DNA of 64,000 nucleotides from Halostagnicola sp. A56 (GCF_000691505.1 NZ_JMIP02000018.1:17120-81119); one strand, 5' to 3'; shown: positions 1-10,426, counted from the first letter of the stretch. Notes: a model not told the origin generated them from the letters alone. Program-made: numbers and translations.

Positions 1-1
1 G

Positions 2-1024
2 GTCGATCGCCCGTTCGTCTGTCGACTACCGAGGGCTCGACTCGTCGGGCGGGACGCGCTTTCCGTCCGCCCAGACGGCACGGTTCCCCTCGAGACCTCG
101 CTCGGTCGACGCGACAGGCTCGAGCGGTCGCTGCTGGCGGAGCCATCCCTGCTCGGGCGGGCGCTGTGGAACCAGTCCGCCCTCGGAACGCCAACGGCGG
201 ACGATCGGTACCGCGAGACGGTTTGCTCGCTCGTCGACGGCTGCCTCGGCGGCTACTCTCACTGGGTGTTGACCGCGCTGCCTCGACTCGAGGGGCTCCG
301 GCGGTGGGAGGAACGGACCGGCGAGCAGGCGACAGTTCTCGTCCCGGCAGAGGCCCCGGGGTGGGTCCGCGAATCGCTCGATTTCTTCGGATACGGTCCG
401 GATCGAGTCGCGGCGTGGGACGGCGAGCCGACGACGGTCGAGGGGCTGATCGTTCCCTCGGTTCGCTCCCCCGAACAGCCCCGGTCGGCCTACGCACACC
501 GGTTTACGTACGACCTGTCGTACAAGCTCACGTCGCCGGCGGCCTGTCGGTGGCTCCGGTCGGCCGCTCGAGAAGCGCTGTCCTCGGGAGAAGCGACGTC
601 CTCGGGGCGTTCCGAGAGCAGTTCCGAACTCGAGCCCCTTCCCGCGGGCCGCGGCCGTCACGTCTACATCTCGAGAGCGGACGCCGACCGCCGACGAGTC
701 CGCAACCGCGACGAACTACTCGAGTCGCTCGCGGGGAACGGGTTCGAACAGTATACCCTCTCGTCGCTCTCGTTTCCCGATCAGGTCCGGCTCTTTCTCG
801 AGGCGGATGTCGTCGTCGCACCCCACGGGGCCGGGTTCGCCAACCTTGCGTTTGCGAGCGACTGTGCGGTGGTCGAGCTGTTCGGAGCGAAGGTCAAACC
901 CACCTACTGGCTGCTCGCCGGCGCGCTCGGCCTCGAGTACGAGTATCACGTGTGCGAGGCCGTCGGGGACGACCTGCGGGTCGACGTTGAGACTGTAATC
1001 GACTCCATCGAGGCGTTCCTGTGA
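2..1024 (+). CDS. GT61 (DUF563) family glycosyltransferase, 5' end outside window
   Basis: The frame is open from the first bases, so the start lies upstream and about 340 residues are visible. The segment GGYSHWVLTALPRLEGL matches the NYxHW...LPRL signature of DUF563/GT61 glycosyltransferases. A C-terminal VVAPHGAGFANLAFA stretch followed by VVELFG is the family's conserved nucleotide-sugar end (APHGA). Family knowledge: transfer of a sugar to a glycan or lipid-linked acceptor, probably at the cytoplasmic face. A flippase lies about 200 bases downstream on the same strand, which suggests a surface glycan or protein glycosylation cluster. Donor and acceptor cannot be read from the sequence. 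Confidence 0.85.
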   Translation, partial: VDRPFVCRLPRARLVGRDALSVRPDGTVPLETSLGRRDRLERSLLAEPSLLGRALWNQSALGTPTADDRYRETVCSLVDGCLGGYSHWVLTALPRLEGLRRWEERTGEQATVLVPAEAPGWVRESLDFFGYGPDRVAAWDGEPTTVEGLIVPSVRSPEQPRSAYAHRFTYDLSYKLTSPAACRWLRSAAREALSSGEATSSGRSESSSELEPLPAGRGRHVYISRADADRRRVRNRDELLESLAGNGFEQYTLSSLSFPDQVRLFLEADVVVAPHGAGFANLAFASDCAVVELFGAKVKPTYWLLAGALGLEYEYHVCEAVGDDLRVDVETVIDSIEAFL

Positions 1025-1051
1025 CCGCCGCGAACTCGTCGACGACGCGGT

Positions 1052-1225
1052 ATGGACACCGCGCGAACAGCCGCCGACCTCGCGACGGTCGTCCCCGACG
1101 AGCAGGTCGTGTGCGAGGAACCTCGAGTCGATCCCGAACGTTTCGCACACATGATTAGACTGATAGGCGTGGCACCGAAAGACGGTCCCAGACGGGTGGC
1201 CGTCTCCACCTCGAGTCAACTATGA
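1052..1225 (+). CDS. 57-residue hypothetical ORF coupled to the flippase
   Basis: A 57-codon ATG-to-TGA frame whose stop overlaps the flippase start in an ATGA tetramer, the usual arrangement for translational coupling. Third positions are GC-rich like the neighbours. It contains a DEQVVCEEPRVDPERF stretch but I recognise no family. It could be a real small protein, a leader that feeds ribosomes into the flippase gene, or the remnant tail of a lost glycosyltransferase. Confidence 0.35.
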   Translation: MDTARTAADLATVVPDEQVVCEEPRVDPERFAHMIRLIGVAPKDGPRRVAVSTSSQL

Positions 1226-2667
1226 GAATCGGGCAAACGTCGTTCCTCCAGTTCGTTGCCGAAATCGCCGCCTCTGCGGTCGGATTCGTCGCGACGATCT
1301 ACTTCGCCCGCGTCCTCGGCGCGGAAGTGCTTGGCTACTACTCGGTCGCGCTGGCTGTCGTCACGTGGCTCGGTATCAGCGGAAAGGTCGGCCTCTCGAG
1401 TGCGGTCACCAAGCGCATGAGCGAGGAAACCGATTCGTACGCGTACTTCTGGGCGGGCGCGTCGATCATCGGGTCGATATTCATCGTCCTCGCGATCGGC
1501 GTGTTCGTCTTTCAGAGCCGGCTGAACGCCTACATCGGCGAGGAGGTCCACCTCATCGTGATCCTCATGCTGGCCGCGGTTCTGTGCAATTCCCTTTTCA
1601 ACGCGGCGCTGCAGGGCCAGCACAAGGTACACATCTACGCCGTCCTCAAGCCCCTGAAAATCGGCGGTCGGGCAATCGTTCAGGTGGCGCTCGTCGTCGC
1701 CGGCTTGCAGCTCTCGGGAATGCTGGTCGGTTACTCGTCGGGCTGGATGCTTTCGGCGTTCGTCGCGGCCGTCGTGCTCGCGCCGCCGTTCGAACGCCCG
1801 ACGCGTCGTCACTACGAGCGACTCGTCGACTTCGCGAAGTACGCCTGGATCGGACGCGTCCAGGGCAAGACCTTCAGCGAGGTCGACATTCTCGTGCTGG
1901 GCGCGCTCGTCTCGAGCACGCTCGTCGGCGTCTACTCGATCGTCTGGGCGCTGTGTTCTTTTTTCCTGATTTTCGGGTACGCCGTCAGCACCGCGATGTT
2001 CCCCGAAATCAGCAAACGTGATACGAACGACGAGCGAGGGCGGGTCGGGACCCTGACGACGGAAGCGCTCTCGTTCGCGGGGTTCGTTCTCATTCCGGGA
2101 ATCGTCGGCGGCCTTCTCGTCGGCGACCGCGTCCTGGCGATCTACGGAACGGAGTTCATCGAGGGCCAGTACGTCCTGCCGATCTTGCTGTTCGGCTCGC
2201 TGCTGTACTCGTATTTCGACCAGTTGCTCAACACGCTCAACGGGATCGACCGGCCGGATATCTCGTTTCGCGTCAACGGGCTGTTCATCGTCGCGAACGT
2301 CGTCGCGAACGTGGTTCTCGTCGAGGCGATCGGCTGGGCTGGTGCAGCCGTCGGGACAACGATATCGGCCGGAATGGGCCTCGTAGCTGCGTTTTACGCC
2401 CTTCGAGAGCGTCTCGAGTTCGAACTGCCGCTGGCCGAAATCGCCCGCCAGTGGGTCGCGGCCATCGCGATGGGCGCTGTCGTCTACCCCGTCACGACGT
2501 TCGTCGGCCCGCCTTCCGAGAGTCTCGAGTCGACGGCCGTTACCGCGGGCATCGTCGCGGGCGGCGCTGCGGTGTACGTCGTCGTCCTCTTTGCGATGTC
2601 GGCACACTTCCGGAACGTCGTTCGGAACAACGCGCCGATCGACATTCCGCGGGTCACGGGTCGATGA
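1222..2667 (+). CDS. Polysaccharide biosynthesis flippase (Wzx/MATE-like)
   Basis: 481 residues with about 12-14 hydrophobic segments spread over the full length, beginning MRIGQTSFLQFVAEIAAS and containing FARVLGAEVLGYYSVAL, which is typical of the N-terminal repeat of Wzx/RfbX and AglR-type flippases. Family role: moving lipid-linked oligosaccharide across the cytoplasmic membrane. The start overlaps the small upstream ORF by four bases and follows the GT61 gene, so all three may be cotranscribed. It has the usual length for the family and no visible defect. Substrate is unknown. Confidence 0.88.
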   Translation: MRIGQTSFLQFVAEIAASAVGFVATIYFARVLGAEVLGYYSVALAVVTWLGISGKVGLSSAVTKRMSEETDSYAYFWAGASIIGSIFIVLAIGVFVFQSRLNAYIGEEVHLIVILMLAAVLCNSLFNAALQGQHKVHIYAVLKPLKIGGRAIVQVALVVAGLQLSGMLVGYSSGWMLSAFVAAVVLAPPFERPTRRHYERLVDFAKYAWIGRVQGKTFSEVDILVLGALVSSTLVGVYSIVWALCSFFLIFGYAVSTAMFPEISKRDTNDERGRVGTLTTEALSFAGFVLIPGIVGGLLVGDRVLAIYGTEFIEGQYVLPILLFGSLLYSYFDQLLNTLNGIDRPDISFRVNGLFIVANVVANVVLVEAIGWAGAAVGTTISAGMGLVAAFYALRERLEFELPLAEIARQWVAAIAMGAVVYPVTTFVGPPSESLESTAVTAGIVAGGAAVYVVVLFAMSAHFRNVVRNNAPIDIPRVTGR

Positions 2668-2982
2668 CCGAGCGTCACAGCTCGAGCGCAACGGGTCGCT
2701 AACGAGAACGGATAAGATGCTCGAGCAACGGGGAAAACCCCTACGAGCGTCGCGGATCACCATCGAGGATGTCGTGAGTCGATGATTCACTGTCGATGCC
2801 GCTCGTAGAACTCGATCAGCGAACTCGTCGGGGACTCGGACAGCGAATTCACAGGGTAACTCGGTAGCGAACGACGATACGACATCGATTCGAGCGCGGA
2901 AAATCACAGCGAACGCAGGAAATTGCGGACGAATTCGAAGCGGTTCTCAACGTTTTTCTATCTCTACGGCAAACGTCCTCGT
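2668..2982. other. Intergenic stretch without a supported gene
   Basis: About 315 bases between the flippase stop and the next start. I see no ORF with convincing coding character on either strand. A pyrimidine-rich TTTTTCTATC at about 2953-2962 could hold the promoter of the downstream gene. Confidence 0.5.
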
Positions 2983-3720
2983 ATGAAATACGTCAGATTC
3001 CGTGATCCCGCCGGCGCGGTCCGCCGAGGCGAACTCGAGGACGGAACCGTCCACTTCGCGAACGAGAGCTACGATTTCGACGCTGAGGAGATCGACATCC
3101 TCCCGCCGACCGAGCCGTCGAAGATCGTCTGTATCGGACGCAACTACGCGGACCACGCCGACGAGATGGGGTCGGATCTCCCCGATCGACCGATGCTCTT
3201 TCTCAAGCCGCCGAACACGGTCTCGAGTCACGGCGATACGGTGACCGTGCCGGCGGGCAAAGAGCGGATCGACCACGAAGCAGAACTGGGCGTCGTCATC
3301 GGCGAACAGTGCCGGCACGTACCGGTTTCGGATGCGAAGGACGTCATCGCTGGCTTCACCTGCGTGAACGACCTCTCGAACCGCGACGACCAGTCCGAAG
3401 AGCGCAACTGGGTCCGCGGGAAGGCCTTCGACGGCGCGGCGCCTATCGGACCGGTGCTCGCGACTCCCGACGAAGTACCCGACGATGCGGCAGTTCGGTC
3501 TCGAGTCAACGGCGAACTGAAACAGGACGGGACGCTCGATCAACTCATCTTCCCGATTCCGGAGCTGATCGCCGAGATCACGACCTACCAGACCCTCGAG
3601 GAGGGCGACGTCATCGCGACTGGCACGCCAGAAGGCGTCGGACCGCTCGCCGACGGCGACGAGGTCGAGATCGAAGTCGAGGGCGTCGGCACGCTCTCGC
3701 ACTCGGTTCGAATCCCCTGA
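2983..3720 (+). CDS. Fumarylacetoacetate hydrolase (FAH) family protein
   Basis: 245 residues. After a short N-terminal domain comes PSKIVCIGRNYADHADEMG (the KIxCxGxNY.xH core) and later DHEAELGVVIG with the acidic metal-binding residues, KAFDGAAPIGP, and TGTPEGVG near the end, all hallmarks of the FAH fold (2-hydroxyhepta-2,4-diene-1,7-dioate isomerase / acylpyruvase type). Family role: Mg-dependent hydrolysis, isomerisation or decarboxylation of beta-diketo acids, for example in aromatic catabolism or oxaloacetate handling. The ATG at 2983 is preferred over an earlier in-frame codon because homology starts there. It stands alone, so the substrate is open. Confidence 0.85.
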   Translation: MKYVRFRDPAGAVRRGELEDGTVHFANESYDFDAEEIDILPPTEPSKIVCIGRNYADHADEMGSDLPDRPMLFLKPPNTVSSHGDTVTVPAGKERIDHEAELGVVIGEQCRHVPVSDAKDVIAGFTCVNDLSNRDDQSEERNWVRGKAFDGAAPIGPVLATPDEVPDDAAVRSRVNGELKQDGTLDQLIFPIPELIAEITTYQTLEEGDVIATGTPEGVGPLADGDEVEIEVEGVGTLSHSVRIP

Positions 3721-3782
3721 ACCGGGCCCGACCAGTCGCGGGGAGACGAACGTTTTTCGACGCATCGGCCGAACGACCCTCC

Positions 3783-4541
3783 ATGACAGTCAGCTACGGT
3801 GCCGTGGCGTTCGACTGGCTCAGCCGCGCGACGGTTCGACTCGAGTCCCAAACGGGCGTGGTGATCTACGTCGATCCCGATCGAGCGGCCGTCCCTGGGG
3901 ACCCGACCCCTCGAGACGGCGATCTGGTGTTGGTCACCCACGAGCACCACTACGATCCGGACGGGATCGAACGGGTCGCACGCGACGATGCGGTAGTGGT
4001 GATCCACGAGTCGATAAACGGACGCGAGACCGACGCCCGCGAAGGCGATCGGTCGGAACGAGACCACGCCCCGCCAGCCGACCTCCCCTACGATGTCGAA
4101 CGTGTTCGCGCCGACGAATCGTTCGTACTCGGCCCGCTAGATCTGTTCACGACGCCCGCGTACAACGAGCCGGACGGGCCACACACTCGCGACGACGGCT
4201 CGGCGCACCATCCCGAGGGGACCGGCTGTGGGTACGCGATCACCGTCGACGGCGTTCGGGCCTTTTTCGCGGGCCATACGGACGCCCTCGAGTACCACGA
4301 GGATCTCGATGTCGACGTTTTCGTTCCGCCGATCGACGGCGACACCACGATGGATCGACACGAGGCCGCGGCGCTCGTCGGGCGAATGGCACCCCGACTC
4401 GTTTGTCCGATCTACGACGAAGCGGCTTCGGTTGATACGGAGGCGTTCGTCGTCGACGTGGCGACTCGAGCAGTTCCAGTCGTTCTCGAGAACCGGAATA
4501 CGTCGACTACTGGACTCGATGGCGAACAAACGACCGAGTAA
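3783..4541 (+). CDS. MBL-fold metallohydrolase-like protein, altered metal motif
   Basis: 252 residues. The order of elements (membrane-independent N-terminus, VTHEHHYDPDG at about residues 49-59, FFAGHTD, then FVPPIDGDTTMD) follows the UlaG/UPF0173 branch of the metallo-beta-lactamase fold. The canonical HxHxDH box is expected here as HEHxDHYDPD, but the sequence reads HEHHYDPD, as if two residues including the metal-binding Asp were lost. Either the metal site is rearranged or the protein is non-catalytic. Start ATG at 3783 sits 62 bases after the FAH stop, so it may be cotranscribed with it. Confidence 0.75.
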   Translation: MTVSYGAVAFDWLSRATVRLESQTGVVIYVDPDRAAVPGDPTPRDGDLVLVTHEHHYDPDGIERVARDDAVVVIHESINGRETDAREGDRSERDHAPPADLPYDVERVRADESFVLGPLDLFTTPAYNEPDGPHTRDDGSAHHPEGTGCGYAITVDGVRAFFAGHTDALEYHEDLDVDVFVPPIDGDTTMDRHEAAALVGRMAPRLVCPIYDEAASVDTEAFVVDVATRAVPVVLENRNTSTTGLDGEQTTE

Positions 4542-4577
4542 GCACCGTCTACGTCCTCGGTGCCCGCCGTGCCAAGA

Positions 4578-5012
4578 TCAGCGCAACGAGGGCGTCGTAG
4601 CATCGACGCTCGAGGAGAGATGGTGTTGGGTCTGGAGCCCCGTCTGGAACCGTTGTACTATCTTCGACTGGTGTTCGGGACAGGCCACGACGAGGACTGC
4701 TCCCTCACGGACCGGGATCACGGGCTGGGACGCGCTGTGCGGTGCGTGCTGACAGCCCGGACACCGAATGCCGCCGGCCGGCCGGTGGTCCAGCGTCTCG
4801 GCGTCGTCTTGGGTAGTTAATCCACAGACCGAAGCGAACTGCTCGAGGTGGTCCTCACAGCTGACGAGAGGAATCGTAAACTGGTCCAAAAGTAGAAACG
4901 AGATAGTCCGCCGGCTATCAGCTTCCAAGGCGGATCGGCACGCCTCACATTGGACGGGCGGATGGCCTTCGTCAGCACCCGGCTCCGAGTACTGAAGATC
5001 TGCTGCTGGCAT
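4578..5012 (-). CDS. Hypothetical cysteine-rich protein, putative metal binding
   Basis: 144 residues, convergent with the MBL gene. It carries four Cys/His knots in order: CEAC (about 24), CEDH (about 52), CPGCQH (about 84) and ACPEH (about 109), which suggests two treble-clef or ribbon-like zinc sites. I do not recognise a named family. Composition and codon use fit the rest of the chromosome, and the regular spacing of the knots argues for a real gene. No catalytic motif is visible. Confidence 0.65.
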   Translation of the reverse strand: MPAADLQYSEPGADEGHPPVQCEACRSALEADSRRTISFLLLDQFTIPLVSCEDHLEQFASVCGLTTQDDAETLDHRPAGGIRCPGCQHAPHSASQPVIPVREGAVLVVACPEHQSKIVQRFQTGLQTQHHLSSSVDATTPSLR

Positions 5013-5178
5013 TCGTCCCTATCGGCGGGTCGCCATCCACGTAAGTGGTTGGTTGTCGGATATTCACGCGCCGTCGCTACCGAACCCAGCACCATCGCTA
5101 CCGGTACCAGCATTGCTACCGACTCCATCGACTCGCGGGCCGTGATAGCTATATTCACCTTCGGGTCGTCCGCTGTAC

Positions 5179-6033
5179 ATGGCGAGTGCAACGGTCTGCG
5201 TTTCGTATCACTTCGACGCCGTCTCGACGTGGCTCTGGGCGTTCGGCGCCTGGGACATGCCGACGCGACACTCCCGAGGCGTCTACGGCGCGGACGTCGG
5301 AACACCCCGGCTCCTCGACCTCCACGACGAACACGACCTCCCCTCGACGTGGTGTATCCCAGGACACACCATCGAGAGCTTTCCGGCGGCCTGCGAAGCG
5401 GTTGCCGACGCCGGCCACGGAATCCAACACCACGGCTGGACCCACCGCGGCCCCTCGAGCTACGAGAGCCGGGAGGCCGAACGGGCGGATATCGAGCGCG
5501 GCATCGAGAGCATCGTCGAACTGACGGGCGAGCGTCCGACGGGATACGCCTCGCCGGCGTGGGACTTTTCGGAACACACCCTCGACATCCTCCTCGAGTT
5601 GGGGTTCGAGTGGGACTCGAGCGTGATGGCCGCCGATTTCGAACCGCACTACCTCCGGCGGGGATGGCGTGCGCCCGCCGAAGCGCCGTACGAACGCGGC
5701 GAACCAACCGACATCGTCGAACTGCCCCCGTCGTGGGAGCGCGACGACTTCCCGCCGTTTACCTACACGTGGGCGGCCCCCCACCGGATGGGCTACACCG
5801 ACGAGGAGATGATCTTCCGGAAGTGGCGCGACCAGTTCGACTGGATGTGCGAGCACGTCGACGGCGGCGTCTACGTCCTGACGCTGCACCCACAGGTAAT
5901 CGGACAAGCGCACCGAATCGGCCGACTCGAGCAACTATTCGAGCACATGTATTCGCGGGAGGACGTCGAGTTCGAGCGGATGGAGACCGTCGCGAAGCGT
6001 TTCCGAGAACAGAATCCGCCGGAGGTACGGTGA
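5179..6033 (+). CDS. Polysaccharide deacetylase (NodB/CE4-like)
   Basis: 284 residues. The N-terminal SYHFDA (Asp13) corresponds to motif 1, HGWTH at 85-89 to the His-x3-His metal motif 2, and YASPAWDFSEHTLDIL to motif 3. The late LTLHPQVIGQAHR resembles the terminal His of the PuuE/HpPgdA subgroup rather than classic NodB. Family role: metal-dependent removal of an N- or O-acyl group from a sugar, or a related amide hydrolysis. No signal peptide is visible, so it probably acts in the cytoplasm. It is divergent from the cysteine-rich gene and convergent with top6A. Confidence 0.85.
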   Translation: MASATVCVSYHFDAVSTWLWAFGAWDMPTRHSRGVYGADVGTPRLLDLHDEHDLPSTWCIPGHTIESFPAACEAVADAGHGIQHHGWTHRGPSSYESREAERADIERGIESIVELTGERPTGYASPAWDFSEHTLDILLELGFEWDSSVMAADFEPHYLRRGWRAPAEAPYERGEPTDIVELPPSWERDDFPPFTYTWAAPHRMGYTDEEMIFRKWRDQFDWMCEHVDGGVYVLTLHPQVIGQAHRIGRLEQLFEHMYSREDVEFERMETVAKRFREQNPPEVR

Positions 6034-6058
6034 GTTGCTCGGACTGGAGGGTGGCCGA

Positions 6059-7150
6059 TTACAGAACGCCCATCGCCTCGAGGCGTTCGGGCAGGTACGT
6101 ATCCGTCACGAAGTCCAGTCCGCGCGCCGCGAGGGACTGCTGTTCCGCTTTCTTTCCGATCTCGAGTTGGAGTTCGATCTGCTCTTCCCAGTAGTCGGTC
6201 TGGAAGCGCGGATCGGAGAGTTCGCTCTCTAAGGCGTTGATATCCGAATCTGAGAGCGGGTCCGTCGGCAGGTCGTACTCGACGATGTCGGCCGGCTGGA
6301 TGCCGATGTATTTCGCTTCGGGCGTCGCGAGGTACTCAGAGAGGTGTGCGGACTTGATCGAGCCGTAGGCGACCGAGCCGTAGATGCGGTAGGACCACGG
6401 GTCGCCGTCGGCGAAGACCGTCACCGGAAGTTCGAGTTCGTCGTGGAGCCGTCTGATCAGTCGTCGCGTCGCCCGCGCCGGCTGGCCGCCGAGGTGGACG
6501 ATCAGGGCGTCGTAGTCGGCGTCGAATCCGTTTTCGACCAGTCGGTCTCGCATCCCGCCGGTCTCGACGCAGAGGACGAAGTCGGCGTCGTTGTCGAGGA
6601 ACTCGATCGTGTCGGGGTTGTTCGGGATCTGGTAGCCGCCCTGGCCCACGTCGAGCTGACAGTGGATGTCGCGTTCGCCGCGGTTCGTCTGCTCGCGGAT
6701 GTGGAGCGGCCCCATCACCTTCGCGCCCGACTCCTCGGGGCGCATGTGAAAGTCCTCGCGGGTGACCTCCGAGACGATCTCTAAGTCCTCGATCAATTGG
6801 TTGGACTCGTCCTGATCGTTGAATTGGGCGTTGTCGTTGTTCCAGCTTTCGGAGAGGTAGTACAACTCACGCAGCGTCGACGAGCGGTCTTCCTCGAGTT
6901 GGTCCGCGAGGAACTCGATCGTGTAGACGGCCTTGAGAAGCTTCTGAGCACCGCGAACCGAGTTCGCAGATCGTGTCGATGTCCGGTCGCCGTAGACCCA
7001 GACGCCCTTTTCCTCGTCGTACTCGATGTTGCTTTTCGTCCGGGTCGGGAGCGTCATGCTCGGAATCTCTCCCCCCTCGAACTGATCGTAAAACTCCGCG
7101 GCGAGGTCGATCAACTGTTCTCTTGCTTCCTGATTGGTGTCCGTACTCAT
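6059..7150 (-). CDS. top6A: DNA topoisomerase VI subunit A
   Basis: 363 residues, normal length. The LRELYYLSE segment (Tyr97/Tyr98) carries the active-site tyrosine of the Spo11/Top6A winged-helix domain, and [12 protein letters not shown] in the C-terminal half is the Toprim DxD metal motif. With the B subunit it forms the A2B2 enzyme that cuts both strands and relaxes or decatenates DNA using ATP. Its ATG overlaps the top6B stop by four bases, so the two subunits are translationally coupled in B-then-A order, as in other haloarchaea. Confidence 0.97.
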   Translation of the reverse strand: MSTDTNQEAREQLIDLAAEFYDQFEGGEIPSMTLPTRTKSNIEYDEEKGVWVYGDRTSTRSANSVRGAQKLLKAVYTIEFLADQLEEDRSSTLRELYYLSESWNNDNAQFNDQDESNQLIEDLEIVSEVTREDFHMRPEESGAKVMGPLHIREQTNRGERDIHCQLDVGQGGYQIPNNPDTIEFLDNDADFVLCVETGGMRDRLVENGFDADYDALIVHLGGQPARATRRLIRRLHDELELPVTVFADGDPWSYRIYGSVAYGSIKSAHLSEYLATPEAKYIGIQPADIVEYDLPTDPLSDSDINALESELSDPRFQTDYWEEQIELQLEIGKKAEQQSLAARGLDFVTDTYLPERLEAMGVL

Positions 7151-9603
7151 TGGTCTGTCACCGTCAGTTTCTCACTTTCGACGCCGCTCACATCGAGGTC
7201 GAACGACGCGTCTGCCTCGATTTCGTATTCGAGAGTCGCTTCCTCGCCGCTCGAGACGTCACCGTCCCACTTGATGAACCACTCACCATCCATTTCGACG
7301 ACGTTCGCGCCGTCGGACAGTTCGCGCGGTTCGGCGGTGACGATGTCAGTCAGTTCGAACGACTCGGTCGTGCTCGTGTGGTTCTCGACGACGATCGAGA
7401 CCGACTGTCCGTCGCCGTTTTCCTCGAGTTCGCGTTCGACGAGCACGTTGTTCATGATCCGGGCGACGGCGTCGTCGATATTCGGCTCGGGATTGTCGGT
7501 CACTTCGGCGACCTTCTCGGCCATCTCCGGTAAGATCTGGCCGAGAACGCTCTGCTTGCGCCGGCGTTTTTCCATCGAGCGGCGCTTGTTGAGGTAGCTC
7601 TTGAGCTCTCGAGCGGCCTCGCGGATGGCGAGTTCGATCTCGTCTTCGATCTCGGGGACGTTCGCCACGGCGTCTTTGGACTCGCTCGTAAACGGCACGT
7701 TCGTCGACGCCACGTGGACCATGATCACTGCGGGACCGTTTGGCACTCCGGAGCCGCCGGGCTGGTCGAGCCCGTAGTTTCGCCAGCCGATCTGTTTGAC
7801 GACGTCGGTCGTCGCACAGGCACCGCGCTGGTAGACCAACGGCACGCGGTTCGCGAATCGGAGCACGTCCGCGCTTCCCTCCGCCTCGAGGTCGTCGCCG
7901 TAGGCGATTCCCGCCTCGACGATGAACGGATCGCCGCCGGAAACCCCCGCGTCGCGCGTCGCAGCGGCGTAGAAGTCGGCGTCGAACTCCTTTCGCAGTC
8001 CGGCTTCGATGAGTTCGTCGGTGATCGGCGAGAGACACCGCGTCGGCGGTGCCATGATGTCTGTCGCGCGCATCCCGTCGACGAGTTGGCTCGAGGCATC
8101 TCGGTCCTCCGTGAGTTCTCGAACCAGCGGCGGGTCGTCGGGAACCGTCCGCATAACGCCCCAGACGGCCTCGACAACGTTCTCTCGAGCGGTGTCACCG
8201 AACGCGGCGTCGTCGTACTCCTCTGTCAACTCGGCGGCGCGGTCGACGGCCGAGCGCAGCGCCGCGTGGGTAAAGCGGTGGCGCAGGTCCTCCGCGTCTT
8301 CGAACTTGCCCGCGAGGCGTTCGGCGAAGGCGTGGATAACCGCGTCGTCCTTTCGCGTGCTCGTCGCGTCGTCGGCCAGCGCGTAGAGATCGGCGACGAT
8401 TCGGGAGTCGCCGTCTGACTCGGCCTCCGTGGAACCGCTCTCGTCGGATTCGTCCCCGACGAGTTCGGCCCACGCAGCCTCGACGGCGTTCTCTCGCACC
8501 GTCTCGCCGAAGGTCGTTCCGTGCTCGTCCTCGGCCGATTCGGCGGCGGATTCGACGATGTCGACCAGTTTGTGGTGACAGATCCGCTCGCGGTTTTCGA
8601 CGGTCGTGGCGATGGTTTCTGCAAAGTCCGCCGTCGCGGTCGCTCCCTTGTTCGCCGTGGCGTCTTCGATCGCAGCGGCGACGGCGTCCCCGTCGTCGGC
8701 AGTCGGGGTTTCCCAGGACATCTCCCGACCGAAGTGGCGGTCGCGGAACTCGTCGATGACCGAGGTCGCGGTCTTCTTTCCGACGCGAGTGAACTCCTCC
8801 TGGAGGAACCCAGAGATGCTGTGTGAGTCCGTCGCCGAGAGCATCTTCATCACGGTGCCGAGTTCGACGCCGTGGGGGTGGGGTCGGATCTCTTCGGTCT
8901 CCTCAGGCAGTTCGTCGGTCGCCCGTTCGGCCTTGAAGTGTTCACTCGGCTCCTTGAGCTCGAGTCGGGCGTGGGGGTTGACGACCGCCGTGTGCTTGAT
9001 GTAATCGTGAAGCTGGGCCCGCGCACGCATGTTCGCCTCCATCTCGAGTTCGATGCGGGTGCCGTGGGGACGGTCCCACGAGGCGGTCTCTTCGACGCTG
9101 ATCTCGGGCTCGTTGTCGTCGGTGTCGATGATCAGCTCGAAGTATTCCGCCTCGCTCGAGCCTTGCGTGCGACTCGTGATCTTGGCGGGTTTCCCGCTGG
9201 TCAGTTGCGAGTAGAGGACGGCCGCGGAGATGCCGATCCCCTGCTGTCCGCGAGACTGTTCGCGAGCGTGAAATCGCGAGCCGTAGAGTAATTTCCCGAA
9301 GACTTTCGGCAGCGATTCCTTCGTTAGCCCCGGCCCGTTGTCTTCGACGATCAGCCGGTAGTAATCGCCCTCCTCCTGAATTTCGACGTAGATATCGGGG
9401 AGAATACCGGCTTCCTCGGCGGCATCGAGCGCGTTGTCGACGGCTTCCTTGACGGCCGTCACGAGGCCTCGAGCACCGCTGTCGAAGCCGAGCATGTGCT
9501 TGTTCTTCTCGAAGAACTCGGCGATGGAGATCGCGCGCTGGTTTTCGGCCAGCTCTTCGGCGATCCCCTCCTCCTCGCCGAGTGTCGACTGGAACGACGT
9601 CAT
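7147..9603 (-). CDS. top6B: DNA topoisomerase VI subunit B
   Basis: 818 residues. The GHKL ATPase motifs are present: [14 protein letters not shown] (N box), VEDNGPGL and [10 protein letters not shown] (G1), and GQQGIGISA (G2), followed by the H2TH and transducer domains and the Ig-like C-terminal domain seen in the longer haloarchaeal form. A long acidic insertion in the middle, rich in Asp and Glu, accounts for the length above the roughly 530-600 residues of other archaea. TATA-like CTTTTAGCC lies about 28 bases upstream of the ATG. It supplies the ATP-driven gate for the Top6A cutting subunit. Confidence 0.97.
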   Translation of the reverse strand: MTSFQSTLGEEEGIAEELAENQRAISIAEFFEKNKHMLGFDSGARGLVTAVKEAVDNALDAAEEAGILPDIYVEIQEEGDYYRLIVEDNGPGLTKESLPKVFGKLLYGSRFHAREQSRGQQGIGISAAVLYSQLTSGKPAKITSRTQGSSEAEYFELIIDTDDNEPEISVEETASWDRPHGTRIELEMEANMRARAQLHDYIKHTAVVNPHARLELKEPSEHFKAERATDELPEETEEIRPHPHGVELGTVMKMLSATDSHSISGFLQEEFTRVGKKTATSVIDEFRDRHFGREMSWETPTADDGDAVAAAIEDATANKGATATADFAETIATTVENRERICHHKLVDIVESAAESAEDEHGTTFGETVRENAVEAAWAELVGDESDESGSTEAESDGDSRIVADLYALADDATSTRKDDAVIHAFAERLAGKFEDAEDLRHRFTHAALRSAVDRAAELTEEYDDAAFGDTARENVVEAVWGVMRTVPDDPPLVRELTEDRDASSQLVDGMRATDIMAPPTRCLSPITDELIEAGLRKEFDADFYAAATRDAGVSGGDPFIVEAGIAYGDDLEAEGSADVLRFANRVPLVYQRGACATTDVVKQIGWRNYGLDQPGGSGVPNGPAVIMVHVASTNVPFTSESKDAVANVPEIEDEIELAIREAARELKSYLNKRRSMEKRRRKQSVLGQILPEMAEKVAEVTDNPEPNIDDAVARIMNNVLVERELEENGDGQSVSIVVENHTSTTESFELTDIVTAEPRELSDGANVVEMDGEWFIKWDGDVSSGEEATLEYEIEADASFDLDVSGVESEKLTVTDQ

Positions 9604-9755
9604 CGTTTCCCCTTATTAGCGGCGGGGCTAAAAGCTGTGTGCTACCGCGGTGAAAGTGATTGGTGCTCTCGGCCCGGCATCGTGAACCGGTCAACAGCCC
9701 TCACTCCGAGACTCGAGGACGGTTCACCAGCGAATCCGATCACCGGATACCGAGG

Positions 9756-10231
9756 TCACTCGACCGTCGCCCGGGGGTCGGCGGGCGCGGATTCCTGCTC
9801 GTCCGAGTCGAGGTGGACCGTCAATACGGGTACCGGCGACCGGCGAACGACCCGTTCTGCGACGCTCCCGAGCAGGAGTCGGTCGATCCCGCCTCGGCCG
9901 TGGGTCCCCATCACGACGAGATCGCAGTTTTCGGGCGCGGCCTCGTCGACGATGACCCTGCTGGGGGAGCCCTCGAGCACTTTCGTCTCCACGTCGACAT
10001 CGGATGGGGCGAGTTCTTTCACCCGTTCGACCGCCACCTCGCCTTCCTCTCGGAGGGCGTCGGTGATGCCGTCCCACGCCGTCTCCATCGCGAGACGCCG
10101 TAACTCGCGGCGTTGACGACATACACCGCACGGATCGTCGCATCGTGGGTTCGGGCGAGTTCGATCGCGTACTCGAGCGCGTGCTCGCCCTCGGCCGAAC
10201 CGTCGGTCGGAACGAGGATTCGATCGTACAT
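9756..10231 (-). pseudogene. UspA-family universal stress protein, frameshifted
   Basis: The N-terminal half (MYDRILVPTDGSAEGEHAL...VYVVNAASYG) reads in one frame from ATG at 10231. The C-terminal half (METAWDGITDAL...DLVVMGTHGRGGIDRLLLGS) reads in another frame to 9756. Both belong to one Usp domain, including the ATP-binding GTHGRGG(x9)GS motif. The change of frame lies between about 10088 and 10110 and is equivalent to one missing base. Full-length translation would need an inserted base, so this is either a decayed gene or a sequencing error. It is divergent from the Dna2-like gene. Confidence 0.8.
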
Positions 10232-10426
10232 CGTGATATGTTATCATACAACGCGCAGCAGTAATAACTGTGTTGTTCACCGTTCCGACGGAGTCCATCG
10301 TACAAACGTAACCATCGTGGCGTTCTGTCGAGTCTCGAGTGCGGTTTCGGACGGTATTGAGCATCTCCGACGGCCGGGTCGACGGCGACCGATAGCATTT
10401 TTCGCCACCGACCCGTTCACGGATCC

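Noticed and set aside
1216..2907. 563-codon open frame antisense to the flippase
   Set aside because: The sense strand encodes a clear multi-TM flippase; the antisense product is an Arg/Asp-rich low-complexity string typical of mirror frames in GC-rich DNA.
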